Source of the DNA: Doris montereyensis | Taxonomy: Eukaryota > Mollusca > Gastropoda > Nudibranchia > Dorididae | Direction of reading: 5' to 3' | Length of the DNA: 64,000 nt | Assembly: GCA_037039925.1 (NCBI GenBank) | Contig: JAXRKP010000488.1 | Location: 87,501 to 151,500, forward strand | Shown: positions 1-29,191 of the stretch, one piece after another | Position numbering within the stretch: position 1 is the stretch's first letter | Layout of the letters: the number at the start of each line of letters is the position of its first letter | The notes under the pieces: generated by a model | The model's database searches: none | What the model was told of the DNA's origin: nothing | Seen by the model: the letters and a program-made list of their open reading frames with translations, nothing else | Position numbers and translations under genes: made by a program

Positions 1-102
1 GGGGTGCGGACACAATTATTGTAAGAAAGACATTGCAGTTTGCAACTGAAGGTTTACTTGTGGTTGTTATGGCTAATGATACAGATATACTGGTAATGCT
101 TC

Positions 103-780
<678 letters not shown>

Positions 781-1205
781 GCAGGGACATGGAAGTCTAC
801 ATGAAACGTTATAATGTCCAAATGATTTCAATTCAAGCAGTCAAAATGGCCATAGGTTAGGAAATGTGCAGCTGCATCCTGTTTGCACATGCCGTGTCAG
901 GATGTGACACAACGTCTGCTGTCTTCGGCATGGGTAAGCTGAAGGCTCTCAAGCTGTTGCAGAAGTCAGAGCAGTGGCAACAGAAGATAACTATTTTTGG
1001 GCAAACAAATACAAATAAAAAGGACATCACCAAAACAGGAGTCGAATTCCTGTCATTCCTTCACTGCAGTGGACCACAAAACCTGAGCCTTACTGATCTT
1101 CAATATCAGCAGTCTATCTCCCCAAAATACGTGCCACTTTAATGGATGGCTCCAACAGAGAGAGCCGCACAGTTCCATGCCCTTAAAGTGCACCACCAGG
1201 TTAGT

Positions 1206-1935
1206 ACATAATTGAATAAACGTAACAAAGTGTTTTTATTGTGTAAAGAGGAAACTATGCAATGGTGCTTCATAAATCATTCCCGACATTAATATTGACT
1301 GTAATTTGACGACAGATGGTGCAGGGGGTTTTCTTTCAGTCCAATGTTTGAGTGAAATCTTCCACGCTAGCCAATTCAACACGATGCAGCTTCGATCACA
1401 GCACCAAAACCGCCACAGAGACAGTATTACCTCGACGCCCAACCCCTCCATGACGGACTATGACATTGATATCCTATACTATCAGCAAAGACCTGTCTCT
1501 GTAGACCCTCGGACAGAAAATATTTGTTGTTATTACTTGGAAGAGTTTAACAATTTAAGATCAAATTGGTCCCTAAGAATTCTATATTATTATTTCTAAG
1601 CGTATGAAAGAAAGTATTTAACTTAACGAAAATACATAGAACGTTTTCTTCATGCGCAGAGTCCAATAACAGGAGAATCGGTCGTATTTGTCCGGAAGTC
1701 CAATGACAACTGCTTGACTAGCACCTTGATGTGTCCAGTGCCCAGAGCAGACCACCTTTCTTCCTTTCGTCTATGGTCTTACAATGGAAGCTAATAAAAC
1801 AGGCTAGTTTTCATCTGAAGCGTCAATGATTTTCTTGTTAAGTTTCGTTTAGCCTTGAATGATAATTTTTTTATTTCTTTCTGTACCACTTTCACTACTT
1901 GCAATGACTGCAAAGTTTGTGTAAGGTGAGATGTT
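1206..1935. other. Unassigned stretch
   Basis: I see no recognisable coding domain, RNA or repeat structure here. The short open frames lack conserved motifs. Confidence 0.5.
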
Positions 1936-1939
1936 ATAC

Positions 1940-2240
1940 CAGGGAAAATGGGGACTCGGTTGACCAAAGGCAAGGTCGTGGGTTCAAACTCCGCGAATTG
2001 GGAAAAAAATTCGAGCTTTTTTTTCCAAGAAAGATCTACAACCCCCCTCCTCCCCCCACCCCGGTCCAGATGTGTAGATCGACATCTAATGTCCCATCAG
2101 ATATTAACTTTAAAAAAGGAGATCCAGTGTGCAGACCACAACACTCCGTGCACGTTAAGATCCCTTCGTTGTTTACGGGGCAGTCCGGAGCAAAATTAAA
2201 GATCCCACTAAACTTTCCGAGATTCCCTTAGGTGTGGATG
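1940..2240 (+). repeat. SINE-like repeat, family B
   Basis: A tRNA-like head carries a B-box-like GGTTCAAACTCC at about 1981-1992. The body shares the aagatccctt/cagtccgga segment with minus-strand copies near 25300-25625 and 43320-43412. It is a pol III-type retroposon fragment. The boundaries are approximate. Confidence 0.5.
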
Positions 2241-2299
2241 TGGATAAAATCACATCACATAAAACCAGGGCAAAAAAAAGAGATAATCCATTGGTTTCT

Positions 2300-2470
2300 A
2301 GACATGCCCTCATCTGTCGCACTGTTTTACTCCCCAGTTGATACCAGTGGCCACTTGTACCTGGGTCGAGTAAGAAAATGCGATTGAAGTGCCTTTTCCT
2401 CTGAACACAACATCGGAACTAGCACTGCCAGGATTCGAAGCCAAGATCCGTTCAACAGCCTCTACCATAT
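2300..2470 (-). repeat. SINE-like repeat, family A
   Basis: Read on the minus strand, it has a tRNA-like head with a B box (GCTTCGAATCC), then a body with a frac-AAAGGCACTT...ACCCAGGTAC segment shared with copies near 11640, 12940, 35100, 39500 and 56920. The head abuts the (GAA)n array. Confidence 0.6.
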
Positions 2471-2473
2471 CAA

Positions 2474-2649
2474 AAGAAGAAGAAGAAGAAGAAGAAGAAG
2501 AAGAAGAAGAAGAAGAAGAAGAAGAAGAAGAAGAAGAAGAAGAAGAAGAAGAAGAAGAAGAAGAAGAAGAAGAAGAAGAAGAAGAAGAAGAAGAAGAAGA
2601 AGAAGAAGAAGAAGAAGAAGAAGAAGAAGAAGAAGAAGAAGAAGAAGAA

Positions 2650-2694
<45 letters not shown>

Positions 2695-2789
2695 AAGAAG
2701 AAGAAGAAGAAGAAGAAGAAGAAGAAGAAGAAGAAGAAGAAGAAGAAGAAGAAGAAGAAGAAGAAGAAGAAGAAGAAGAAGAAGAAGAA
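2474..2789. repeat. (GAA)n/(AAG)n array of about 315 bp
   Basis: This is an almost pure GAA array with one GAG interruption near 2672 and a phase change to AAG near 2694. The apparent poly-Glu/Lys or poly-Ser/Leu/Phe open frames over it are artefacts. Confidence 0.95.
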
Positions 2790-2799
2790 AATCTATAAT

Positions 2800-5218
2800 G
2801 ATAATGACCACGAAGACGATGGTGATGATTCTGATGATGTATGTGTAGAAAGGAACCATATCTCAGACCATCAAAGCGTAATATTTCACTTGAAAAAATT
2901 GAAAAATCACATACATCAACAAAAGTCGATTGCGTATAAGACAAAAAAACATTGGACATGGAAAGTTTTAAAAGCGGCATTGTCAAATCAGAGATAACTA
3001 AGAGCCTCGAGGAAGCTAGGACAGTTGAAACAAAATTTCAATATTTAACAAAACTATGGTCCAAATACTTAACAGACATGCCCGCCCCCCCCCCCTCCCC
3101 CCCCTGATTACAAAAGTTGTAACAGTGCGACCGGGCATCAAATGGTTTTGTGATGAAATACTAATCTCAAAACGAAAGAGAAGAGCAGCCGAAGAAACTT
3201 GGCGGAAAGCTAAGCTCGTCATTCACAAAGAGCTATATATCAAAGCAAAAAACGAAACAAATGGACTGATAAACGAATGCAAACGTACATATACCAGAGA
3301 CAACATCACTGAGCACAAGGGCAACAGCAAGGAACTTTTTAACATCATAAATAGACTCATGAAACACGAACACCCATCATCTTCCTTACCATCACACGCA
3401 AATGGCGAAGAATTAGTTAACATATTCAATGAATATTTCGCTGACAACATTGTCACCATTCGATCGGGTCTTGACGAAAAGACTGACACTGACACCATTA
3501 AAACTAGTGGTACGAGATTCATCACAACACCACCACCGAGCAAACAAACAATGTAAATTGGACACGGTTCCCGCGTGGGTTCTAAAAGCCTGTATTAATG
3601 AGGTTGCAACAGCCATAACCTCCATCGCCAATTGTTCCATCCAAAATGCGGATATTCCCATTCTTTTCAAAGAAGCACATGTGACTCCATTCTTTAAAAG
3701 AAGAATCATGACAGCGAGATGATGAAAAATTACAGACCCGTCTCGAACTTAAATTTCATTTCAAAGATCATTGAGAAACTTATTGTGCGAAGACTGCCCC
3801 CCTTTTTCAATCAGCATACCGATGAGGCCACAGTACTGAAACCGCGTTAATCCGTGTACACAATGACATAATTAACCAACTACAATGCAATGACAATGTC
3901 GCACTTCTACTGTTGTATCTGAGCGCGGCTTTCGATACTGTGGACCACAAAATACTCTTCGTTAGAACGCAGCAATGTTTCGGCATCACGGGTATGGCTC
4001 TGAAGTGGTTTGTGAGTTATCTTACCGATCGTACCCAGCGAGTCATTATAAATGGCAGTCCTTCATCGGCAATAAATATCCAATTTCGCGTCCCACAGGG
4101 ATCAGTCCTTGGTCCGTTTCTCTTTACACTATACATTACACCTCTCAGTGACATCATCGCATCCCACAACATTGATCATCATTTTTGTGCTGACGACACG
4201 CAATTCTACACCCCACTCAGCATAAACATTCACCTAACAACTAAAGAAACAGCCATCATCAACTGTGTATTAGACATCAGATGACAGAAAACACTGAAAT
4301 TCAACAACGGCAAGACAGAATTGATAACATTTACAAAAAAAAGGAAAGGACATTATATAAAATGAGCTGGTCATAAAGAATACGACTACATAACATGTAA
4401 CAGCCATAGCGTCAAAAATCTTGGTTTCTTTTTTGATTAATTTTTACACATGCATGTTCACATTACCAAAGTTTGTCAAACAATCCATTATGTCCTTAAA
4501 AGCATTTCTCGTATCCGAAATCTGTTAGACGAAGAAACATATAAAATGATTGTCCATGCCCTTGTCACAAGTCGTCCTGACTACTGTAATTCTCTTCTCT
4601 ATAAGTTGCCAAAGACTTCTATTCATCGATTACAACTAGTTCAAAATAAAGCAGCAAGAATTGTAACTAAGACCAAAAAAGTCTGAACACATCACTCCTG
4701 CTTTGTGCTCCCTACATTGGCTTCCCGTAGAGAAGAGAATTGTATATAAGATAGCATGTCTCACTTTCAACTGCATTCGTGACACTGCTCCCGACTATCT
4801 AAAACATCTCCTTAAAGTTCACCACCCCAATCGTCTGCTTAGATCATCACAATCTTTGCAACTAAAAAGAAGCGTCCCTAAGACAAAATTTCTCGAACGT
4901 TCTTTCACCTTTTCGGCCCCAACTATATGGAATTCTTTGTCAGTTAAAACTAGAAATTGTACAATCACTTAAAACAGAGTTGTTCCGCTTCACTTTCGAC
5001 TCGCATAACATTTATCTTATTGGCATAATTTTCTAAAACCCGTGTAAATGGTTTGGTGTTGTATTGATGTAGGGTATCTTTAACACTGTCATGTATATAT
5101 GTACTTATTCTTAGATCTCCTAGTTTGACTTCTTTAACTATTATTATACTTTTATATACGGAGACTTTTAAAACTGACATTTCGACCTATCATGGGGTGT
5201 GAGGGGTTGACACCTGCA

Positions 5219-5257
<39 letters not shown>

Positions 5258-5501
5258 TGTGTGTGTGTGAGTGTGTGTGTGTGCACAGGCGTGTATAGGG
5301 TCATCTTGTAATTAACCCATATCGTCATTTCGGTACTGTTCATCTTAATTGTAACCTTTTTCGTGTATGTAGATGTCTTGATTTTATAGTAATCTTAAAT
5401 ATTGAGTACATTATATAAGCTTTTTTATGATGTATGTCTTGGCCTTTGTAAAGCGCAACTGAGCATGACCCTCATGGATAGGGGCGTTATATAAATTTTG
5501 C

Positions 5502-5508
<7 letters not shown>
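2800..5508 (+). mobile_element. Decayed CR1/L2-like LINE: endonuclease tail, reverse transcriptase, 3' end
   Basis: The fragments follow the order of a non-LTR retrotransposon ORF2. First comes the end of an AP-endonuclease domain (ISDHQSVIF near 2860), then a linker (3056-3556), then a PRVS-type motif (NYRPVSNLN near 3730). Next are AAFDTVDHK near 3928, PQGSVLGPFLF near 4093, and the catalytic box, seen as CADDTQ near 4187 (tyrosine replaced by cysteine, both aspartates kept). The C-terminal modules are DYCNSLL near 4577 and LHWLPVEKR near 4712. Several stops and frame changes break it, so it is inactive. The 3' UTR ends with a GTAAAGCGC...TATATAAATTT-type tail at about 5447-5500 that runs into an ATT repeat, typical of this clade. 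The 5' part is missing at the (GAA)n array. Confidence 0.85.
5221..5282. repeat. (GT)n microsatellite
   Basis: About 60 bases of GT with two interruptions, inside the LINE 3' untranslated part. Confidence 0.9.
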
Positions 5509-6001
<493 letters not shown>

Positions 6002-6728
6002 ATGATGATAAAGTCTTGTTCTACATTCTAATGTGTAGAGAAAGAAGCAAACAAGAATAAAAACTAAAAATGACACTCTCATTATTGTGATTTATATTAC
6101 TCATTCATCTCACAACTTAAGAAAAAAATTATACAGGAATTTCTTTTAAATGGGGTCATGAATCATACGTGAAACATAATAGGATATCTAAGTGGATATA
6201 GGATATCTAAACATGTATTATTGGATTCAGGTTTGAATTTTAACGATATGAAAAATTATGTCCAGATCTAGATCTAGATTTAGATTCTCTAGATCAAGAA
6301 ATTTTATTATAATATATTGATTTTCTGATTTACTTGAAGTAAATCTATCTATAGACAACCTCAGTCTTAAGTCTTACCAGAGAACCTCCAGTAGAGGATT
6401 TCCGGTCTTACGATACACTAAACTTTGCCGGATAAATAGTAAATTTGTAAGCAAGCACATTACGTGTCTCTAGAAAAAATTCGACTTTCGTTTTCGCGAG
6501 TTTTCAGCGAATCCATGGTTGGTAATGTATAGATCTAGTGAGGGGTCTGCTCATTCTACTATACATCCACATACAGCACAAATACAAATTTTTCTGCCCA
6601 AAATATCTTGAGCATTGAATATATATAGATCTAATATATAATTATATAAATCATTTGATTAAAAATCATTTCGAAACTTTAAATTGCGTATAGATCTAGA
6701 ATATTTTCTAAAATAGATCTTGATCCAG
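6002..6728. other. AT-rich intergenic DNA, no gene seen
   Basis: No coding motif is recognised. Scattered AGATCT/TCTAGA hexamers begin near 6265. Confidence 0.5.
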
Positions 6729-6842
6729 TTGTACCAGTTGTTGGTGTCGACTAGATTCTAGATCTAGATCTAGATCTAGATCTAAATCTAGATCGAGATC
6801 TAAATCTAGATTAGATTTGATCTTCTAGATCTAGATTAGATT
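6729..6842. repeat. AGATCT/TCTAGA-rich cluster
   Basis: Overlapping palindromic hexamers (tctagatctagatc) are reiterated at 6753-6790 and again to 6840, directly next to the (CT)n array. Confidence 0.75.
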
Positions 6843-6844
6843 TT

Positions 6845-7589
<745 letters not shown>

Positions 7590-8890
7590 ATTATATACTG
7601 TTATCCTTAACATCAATACCATGCAAATTACTTGAACACATAATCTGAACACATGCTAAATCACCTGGAAAGAAACATCTAAGACACAGCTACTGCGTCG
7701 ATGTCGATGATATGCTTAGATCATATGACAAATAAAAACAAGTTGACACAGCTATCCTCGACTTTTCAAAAGCCTTTGACACTGTTCCCCATATTAAGCT
7801 CCTCTACAAATTGCATCAATATGGCATTAGAGACAACCTCCATCTTTGCATGACCAATTTCCTTACCAATAGGAACATGAGAATGGTAGAAGAGGATGAA
7901 CACTCAGCGCAAGCCAAGGTGGAATCAGGACTACCTCAGGGCGCTGTGCTGGGCCCTGTATTATTTCTCTGCCATGTCAGTGATCTATCAAATACAGTGA
8001 AATCACCAATTAGACTCTTTGCAGACGACTGCCTATTATACAGAGAAACAAACAGCCAAGATGATCACGCAAAACTCCAACAAGATCTGAATCACTTGAA
8101 AAATGGGCACCTGATGAGGGCATGCACCAAAAATGTTACATAATTACTGCAAACAAGAATTCGCATAATGACTACCAAATAAGTGAGCAGGTACTGGAAG
8201 AGATAAAACCCCTCCATATCTCGGACTTCAGATATCAGATTATCTTATATGGAATAAATACATCTCAAATGCCACTAAAATGGCCACTTCAACTTTAGGA
8301 TTCCTGAGACGTAATTTACAACATTGCCCCAAGGCAGGAAAAATGCGTAATCTCATTGGTCCGGTTCAATATTGGAGAACAGATCAATAATATGGGACCC
8401 ATATTTACAAAACGATATAGACCAGCTTGAACTGATACAAAAAAGGGGAGTAAGATTCTTTTTTCAAAAATGATTCAAAACTAACGACACTGGCTGTATC
8501 ACACAGTCACTATGAGACCTGAAACTGCCAATGTTCCAAGAATATAGAATTGAACAAAGAATGACCTTCTTCTATAGCGTTGTACTGTAGAGGGACAGAT
8601 ACCAGCTGCAAACTTCATTGAATTCCACCAGGGGAAACAACTCATGAAACCAAAGAAAGTTGACAATTATGTATCAACAAATAGTATCAAAAGACAGTCT
8701 AGGACCAACTCAAGAGCAATTAAAATACCCCACGCCAAAACAAAACAACATAAAAACTGTCTTCTTGTTGTACAAAGCGTTATAGACAGGAACAACTTGG
8801 ATGAAGACATCATATTCATATGCAAACCAACAGTCAACAGTTTCAAAACAGCAATATCCAGCCAACAGCAAAACAAACATTAAACCATAT
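7590..8890 (+). mobile_element. Decayed LINE reverse transcriptase fragment (CR1/jockey-like)
   Basis: The conserved reverse-transcriptase order is visible: SIPCKLLEHI near 7610, LDFSKAFDTVPH near 7757, a template-grip motif with LPQGAVLGPVLF near 7930, and the catalytic box LFADDCLLY near 8018. C-terminal remnants follow to about 8880. Frame changes and stops (before 7740, after 8143 and beyond) show that it is dead. It is a different family from the LINE at 2800-5508, with different sequence in each motif. No endonuclease part is seen. Confidence 0.8.
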
Positions 8891-9650
8891 ATATTTGAAT
8901 TAGTAACCTGAACGACCAACTCTCTCACTAGGGATTCTACAACTACAGATACAGACAAATAACATGCATGAGGCTAGCTTTATGCGTAAAAAGGAGCTGC
9001 ATCGCTTTCACTGGATCAATGTCTCACCTGAGGAAAAGCAAATACCGTGTGACTAGAATTTTAGGCTCCAAAGCTGAGACACCATGAGCCTTGCCCTACT
9101 TTGCACTCAATTGTAAGTGTTGTTTAGTGCTAAAAGTAAGGTGTAGTACTTTCCCTAGGCTTGTTATTAAATGTTATCATTGCTTGGCATTCTTCATCAT
9201 TCGCATCTTTTAGTCTTTGTGTTAGTATCATTCAATCCCTGTTTTTATTCAATGTATTTCTTACTTTTGTTGCGTCTTCATTTGTGATAGTGTACATTTG
9301 AGGGGGTGAGATGCAAAAATCGCTATATCCAAGATAGATAACTTGAGAAAATCAAGTTTGTCTTCCCTTAGCTCTAAATAAGCCCAATTAATTTCATGTT
9401 TAGAGCCGAATTATAATAGGATATAGTCAGTTTTAGGAAAAAGCCTTTAGACTTCAGGGATCATGATAGATGTCTTCCTTTTTTCTTTAGCTTCTGCTCA
9501 TTGGATATGCCTAACTACAGAAATACTTCGTCTATTCTATCTAAAATCTATTCTAGGTCTAGATTTTGGAATATTCAGGACACTGAGTTCAGATTAATCA
9601 TCAGTTAAATTTGCAACGTCATGACCATGCATGAATGAAGCATAAAGATC
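8891..9650 (+). promoter_or_regulatory. Intergenic DNA and probable 5' UTR of ASNSD1
   Basis: No coding sequence is recognised. A pyrimidine tract with AG at 9489-9490 looks like a splice acceptor, so 9491-9650 may be 5' UTR of the first coding exon with an upstream non-coding exon outside clear view. Out-of-frame ATGs precede the start codon (for example 9621, 9627, 9631). No TATA box can be assigned confidently. Confidence 0.3.
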
Positions 9651-23643
<13,993 letters not shown>

Positions 23644-24185
23644 CTTTATAGCGCTGACACAACAGACAACAATAGAATATACATTTATACACATTGCACA
23701 TTACCGTTCTTGAAAATTTCACCCACTTCTCCCTTCGTGAATTTAATCTGTCTCTGCAAAGAATCGCAGCCACATATAGATAATCATGGCTGCAAATTTT
23801 CTATTTTTTTGCATCGAATAACAGGTTTTCCCAATTTTGACAAATAGTTGGTAATTTGTTTTAGCAAGCTTTACTGCACAATTTGCAACCTTGTGTTGGA
23901 CTACACTAGAAAATCCTCTAAGGAGGCCGACTCTAGAAAAGGAAAAACATTTTAAAGCAGTGAAAGGGGCAGAGAAGGAGGTGATGGTAGACCAGCAAGA
24001 AAGCTGATAGATGTTTAAGCAGCATGAATCAAGAGATGCAAAGAATCTCTTGGTCCAAGGACTATGATTAAAGGTGTTGCAGGAATCCCGGTCTCACTTG
24101 ACAGTATTTAGGGACAGTGTCAGTTCAGATATTCCAGAGCTTGCAAAATGTGCTAGAAACGAGATCTACATCTATATGTACATTA
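23644..24185. other. 3' flank of ASNSD1
   Basis: Probable 3' UTR and intergenic DNA. The only poly(A)-signal-like hexamer seen is ATTAAA at 24067. Confidence 0.4.
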
Positions 24186-24189
24186 CGTG

Positions 24190-24472
24190 TCTGAGGGGAC
24201 TTGGCAGTCCAGAGGCAAGGTGTCAGCGTCTCAACCAAAAGATCATGGGTTCAAACCCCAGCAGGTTGAGAAGGTTCTTGTGTGTTCAAGTAAAACCTAC
24301 CCGTCTGGTCGAGGTAAGTGTATCAACACCTAGTCCCATTGGATACAGATGATAAAAAGGAGGCCCTACATGCAGATCAGAGCAAAATTAAACATCTTAC
24401 CAACACCCCCGATATCACCTTAATTGGGAATGATGTCAAATCAAATCAAATCAAAAACACACATCTAAACTC
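24190..24472 (+). repeat. SINE-like repeat, family B, near full length
   Basis: The tRNA-like head has a B box GGGTTCAAACCCC near 24248. The body contains GTCCCATTGGATACAGATG, also seen on the minus strand near 25470, and it ends in a (TCAAA)n tail at 24439-24456. Confidence 0.7.
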
Positions 24473-25290
24473 AGCTGATACAGAGAGAAGCTTCTCCATT
24501 TACAATCTTGTCTTTTCTGAGATGAGAAGAAACCTCAGTGGAAAAAAACTTGAAGTTGAAGGCATTAGTGTTTTTGTATTACAACTGATGTAAAAAATTT
24601 TAAATTTCATTTTATTGCATATCATGGATATTTTTGACAAATTTTAAAGCAAATTATGGCTTTTCTTTGGCAAATTTTGGCTTTGTTTTTAGCTGTTAAT
24701 TTGCAAATGTCTGCAGGAACAGTTTAACTCACTCACTGCCATTGGATGCATAACCTGACACCCATAAGTATTGATTTTCCTATTTTCTTTCTACCAGTTC
24801 CCAATACCTTTCAATATCAGCATTTCCCATCCATACAATCAAACTCTTTGCACAGAGACACTACACAAAATGATTATCGGGCAGTAAATCTTTTGCCAGA
24901 AATCAAAAGTAGATGGACATGGCTCTGGTAGTCATAATTTTGCCCTCGAAAAACGAAAATTCCTTTCGACCCAAAATTAGCTCTTAATCTACAAGTGAAT
25001 TTGATTCTGAATCATCAAATACTAATCTTTATGATGTTGGATCATCTAGAAAGAAGCCAAACACTAGATATATGCTTAAATCCAACTTTACTACTGTTTA
25101 TGGAAGATGTGTCGTTTCACTTGAAACTGTATTTTGTATTTATAGCTGTGATCACATGACCAATCTGTCGTACGGGCTGTTTACAATGGGTCCATCTATT
25201 ATCGGATACTGACCGAAAATTTCAACGACTTTTATCAAATTATTAATTTATTCCAAATATTTTCCTAAACATACCCAATTTCTGAAAAAA
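24473..25290. other. AT-rich intergenic DNA
   Basis: No gene, RNA or repeat boundary recognised. Confidence 0.45.
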
Positions 25291-25297
25291 AAAGAAA

Positions 25298-25628
25298 AAA
25301 AATTTTGATTTGATTTCATTTCATTTACCCACATCCACAATTAAGGTGATCTCATAGTTTTCGGTAGGATTTTCTGTTTTGAGTGGAGTGCCCTGTAAAC
25401 AGCCAAGGGATCTTCAACATCCACAGCGTGTTGTTATGTACACACAAGACCTCCTTTTATTTCATCCATCTCCGATGGGACTAGGTACCGATCCACCTAT
25501 CTGGACCAGGGAGGTACATTTTGTTCAAAACATCTTGAAAATTTGTCAACCGATGATGGGGCTCGAACCCACTACCTTTTGGTTGAGAGACCGACACCTT
25601 GCCTTTGGGCTACCAAGTCCCCCTTCCC
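25298..25628 (-). repeat. SINE-like repeat, family B
   Basis: Reverse copy of the 24190 family. It has a (TTTGA)n-derived tail at 25304-25327, the AACAGCCAAGGGATCTTCAA segment, and a tRNA-like head with GGGGCTCGAACCC near 25559. Confidence 0.7.
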
Positions 25629-26044
25629 AAAAGAGCTGGTACTGGTAATAGGAGGTTATAAGGGCCTAAAACAGCTGGTGATGGGAAGCATAGAAGTGCG
25701 AAAAAGGCTGGTATAGAAAGTGTAAAGAACTTAATGGTTTCCAGGTGTCCCTATTTCTCGCATTCAATTTGCGTAAAACTGAAAACTCTTTTAAAAGAAA
25801 CTATCTGGTTAAGAGGTAAATCTATCCCCTCAATACTGTAATCTCTATGTAAATAGTTCAACAATCTTTTCTCAATGTGTATATGTATATAAATATGAAC
25901 GAAAGAAGGTTAGATTGATATAATAAGTAATAAACAAAATATGAGAGACAATTATCTGGCGTTCACTGTTCTTCATTTAAGCGTTTACTCGACTTGACAA
26001 TGATGTTTCTATTGCAATGTTGTCTTTGTGCGACTCACCATGAT

Positions 26045-26560
26045 CAACGTCATTTTTTTTATACACCCCCCCCTTACACGTCACGCACATCCACATCCAC
26101 GCACACCAGTGATAAAACAAAGGCTAAACAAAATGGTATCAATACCTGAACACACTCAATTAACACAAACCAAACCCAAGACGGCCATTCCCACCAAGCC
26201 CTACACTGCCGCCCTGCGTGAAAAAACTGAAACTACAGCCATCTTCAAAAATATAAACAAATACACACGCACACACACACACACTTTCCCTCACGTTATC
26301 CCATCAACAACAACACCACCAATAATCATCAACATTCATCGCCTTCCACTAAGTTCCACTCATTATCCCAATTAATCCAAATAACCAATGGCCACCCATC
26401 GTCAACTAAATCAACCAAAAATCAAGCAAACCTACCAAACACTTCAAACATCAATTAAATCAACACAAATTCAATCAAATCAACCAAAATCAATTAAAAA
26501 AACAACCAAAATCAATCGAATCAGCTATCGACTATGATCAAACTAGGTCCACACCTCAAT
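26045..26560. other. G-depleted low-complexity tract
   Basis: The + strand is strikingly poor in G over about 500 bases. It is rich in CA, ACC and AATCAA-like words, including (CA)n at 26265-26284 and degenerate aatcaac repeats at 26395-26525. The open frame 26028-26375 over it is biased by this composition and has no recognised motif. Confidence 0.6.
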
Positions 26561-26564
26561 CTTT

Positions 26565-26706
26565 GGTAATTGCTTCTGGTACTGGTAGGTCCCACTTCTT
26601 TCTTTTTGCTCTTTTACTTCTCTTTTATCTTGCTGTTTCCTCTTAATTCACCCTGAGATCACTACAATGGTGGACGTGGGATAATTTCTATTAAACAAAT
26701 AAACAT
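26565..26706 (+). repeat. Interspersed repeat, family D
   Basis: Second copy of the 11985-12124 repeat, with the same TTAATTCACCCTGAGATCAC core and an AAACAAATAAAC tail. Confidence 0.65.
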
Positions 26707-26940
26707 TTATCTTGGGCAACGGTCACCAGCCCCACAGCCCTACATCAAAGGTCACAGTACAGCCCCAGCCTTTCTTGGGGGTCACGAGAGTATCTTCTAC
26801 TATTGATACATTAAGAAGAACATAAAGCCAGAAATAAAATACAGTGGAACCCGCTTAAAATCACAACCTCTGGATCGTGAGAAAAAGTTCATTACAAGCA
26901 GGGTTAATGTTAACCGACTCCATGGGATTGAACACAAATC

Positions 26941-27035
26941 TGGAGCAGAATTATATAATTATGCAGTTATGTTTGGGAGATGCGTGTATCATGGAGCAGA
27001 ATTATATAATTATGCAGTTATGTTTGGGAGATGCG
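26941..27035. repeat. 51-bp tandem duplication
   Basis: A 44-base block starting tggagcagaattatataatt occurs at 26941-26984 and identically at 26992-27035. Confidence 0.9.
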
Positions 27036-27074
27036 GCAATGGGTTTAGTTGTAGTTTTGCTTGTTGCTTTTGTG

Positions 27075-27076
<2 letters not shown>

Positions 27077-27111
<35 letters not shown>
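27077..27111. repeat. (GT)n microsatellite
   Basis: About 35 bases of GT. Confidence 0.95.
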
Positions 27112-27112
<1 letters not shown>

Positions 27113-27764
27113 AGACATATTGCATAATCGTAGGGTGAAATAAAAAGACAGACAGCACGCGTGGCGGATGATAGCGAAGAACTGTACCGTGCCGAGTTTG
27201 ACCTGCTAATAGTCTCAAGGTTTCCGATTCTTAAACGTAAAAATCATGGCGTTTCTTTTGTTCACAAATACGGCTAATAAATAAATTTACTATTCAAATC
27301 GATGAAAATGAATAGGCCAGTGCAATTCTTCACTTGATTTTTAGCGAGTATGCAAAATATTCAAGATTTTCGCTTGACGCATAAACATCTGATTCAGCGT
27401 TACATGATCAAATTATAGGATAATAATAAATTAATAAGATCTCATATCGATACAAGAGCTTTGATAATTGTTCCAAGCGTGGCCTCTTAGCAAACGATGT
27501 TGGCTATCTGAAAAGAGTACAGATCATCTATATTATAGGATTTACACTGGCATTGAACCATGGTCATCCCTTCTGATACATACAGTAATACTTAAGAGTC
27601 AAATATCGCTGTAATATGAACGATAGTGTTAGCATTAAAAAGACATATAGTACCTTTTTTTTTAAAGTCACCACAAGATTAACGAGTACACCAAATTAAC
27701 TTTTACTGCAAAGTGAAACGCAACAAACATATCAAAAGACTTAAACTTCGCTCCCTTTCTGTTT

Positions 27765-27768
<4 letters not shown>
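27112..27768. other. AT-rich intergenic DNA
   Basis: No feature recognised. Confidence 0.45.
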
Positions 27769-29190
<1,422 letters not shown>

Positions 29191-29191
29191 A

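Noticed and set aside
2389..2997. 202-aa poly-Glu/Lys ORF and its antisense poly-Ser/Leu/Phe frames
   Set aside because: The frame comes from the (GAA)n array running into the LINE. Only the last 45 or so codons are real (dead) endonuclease sequence.
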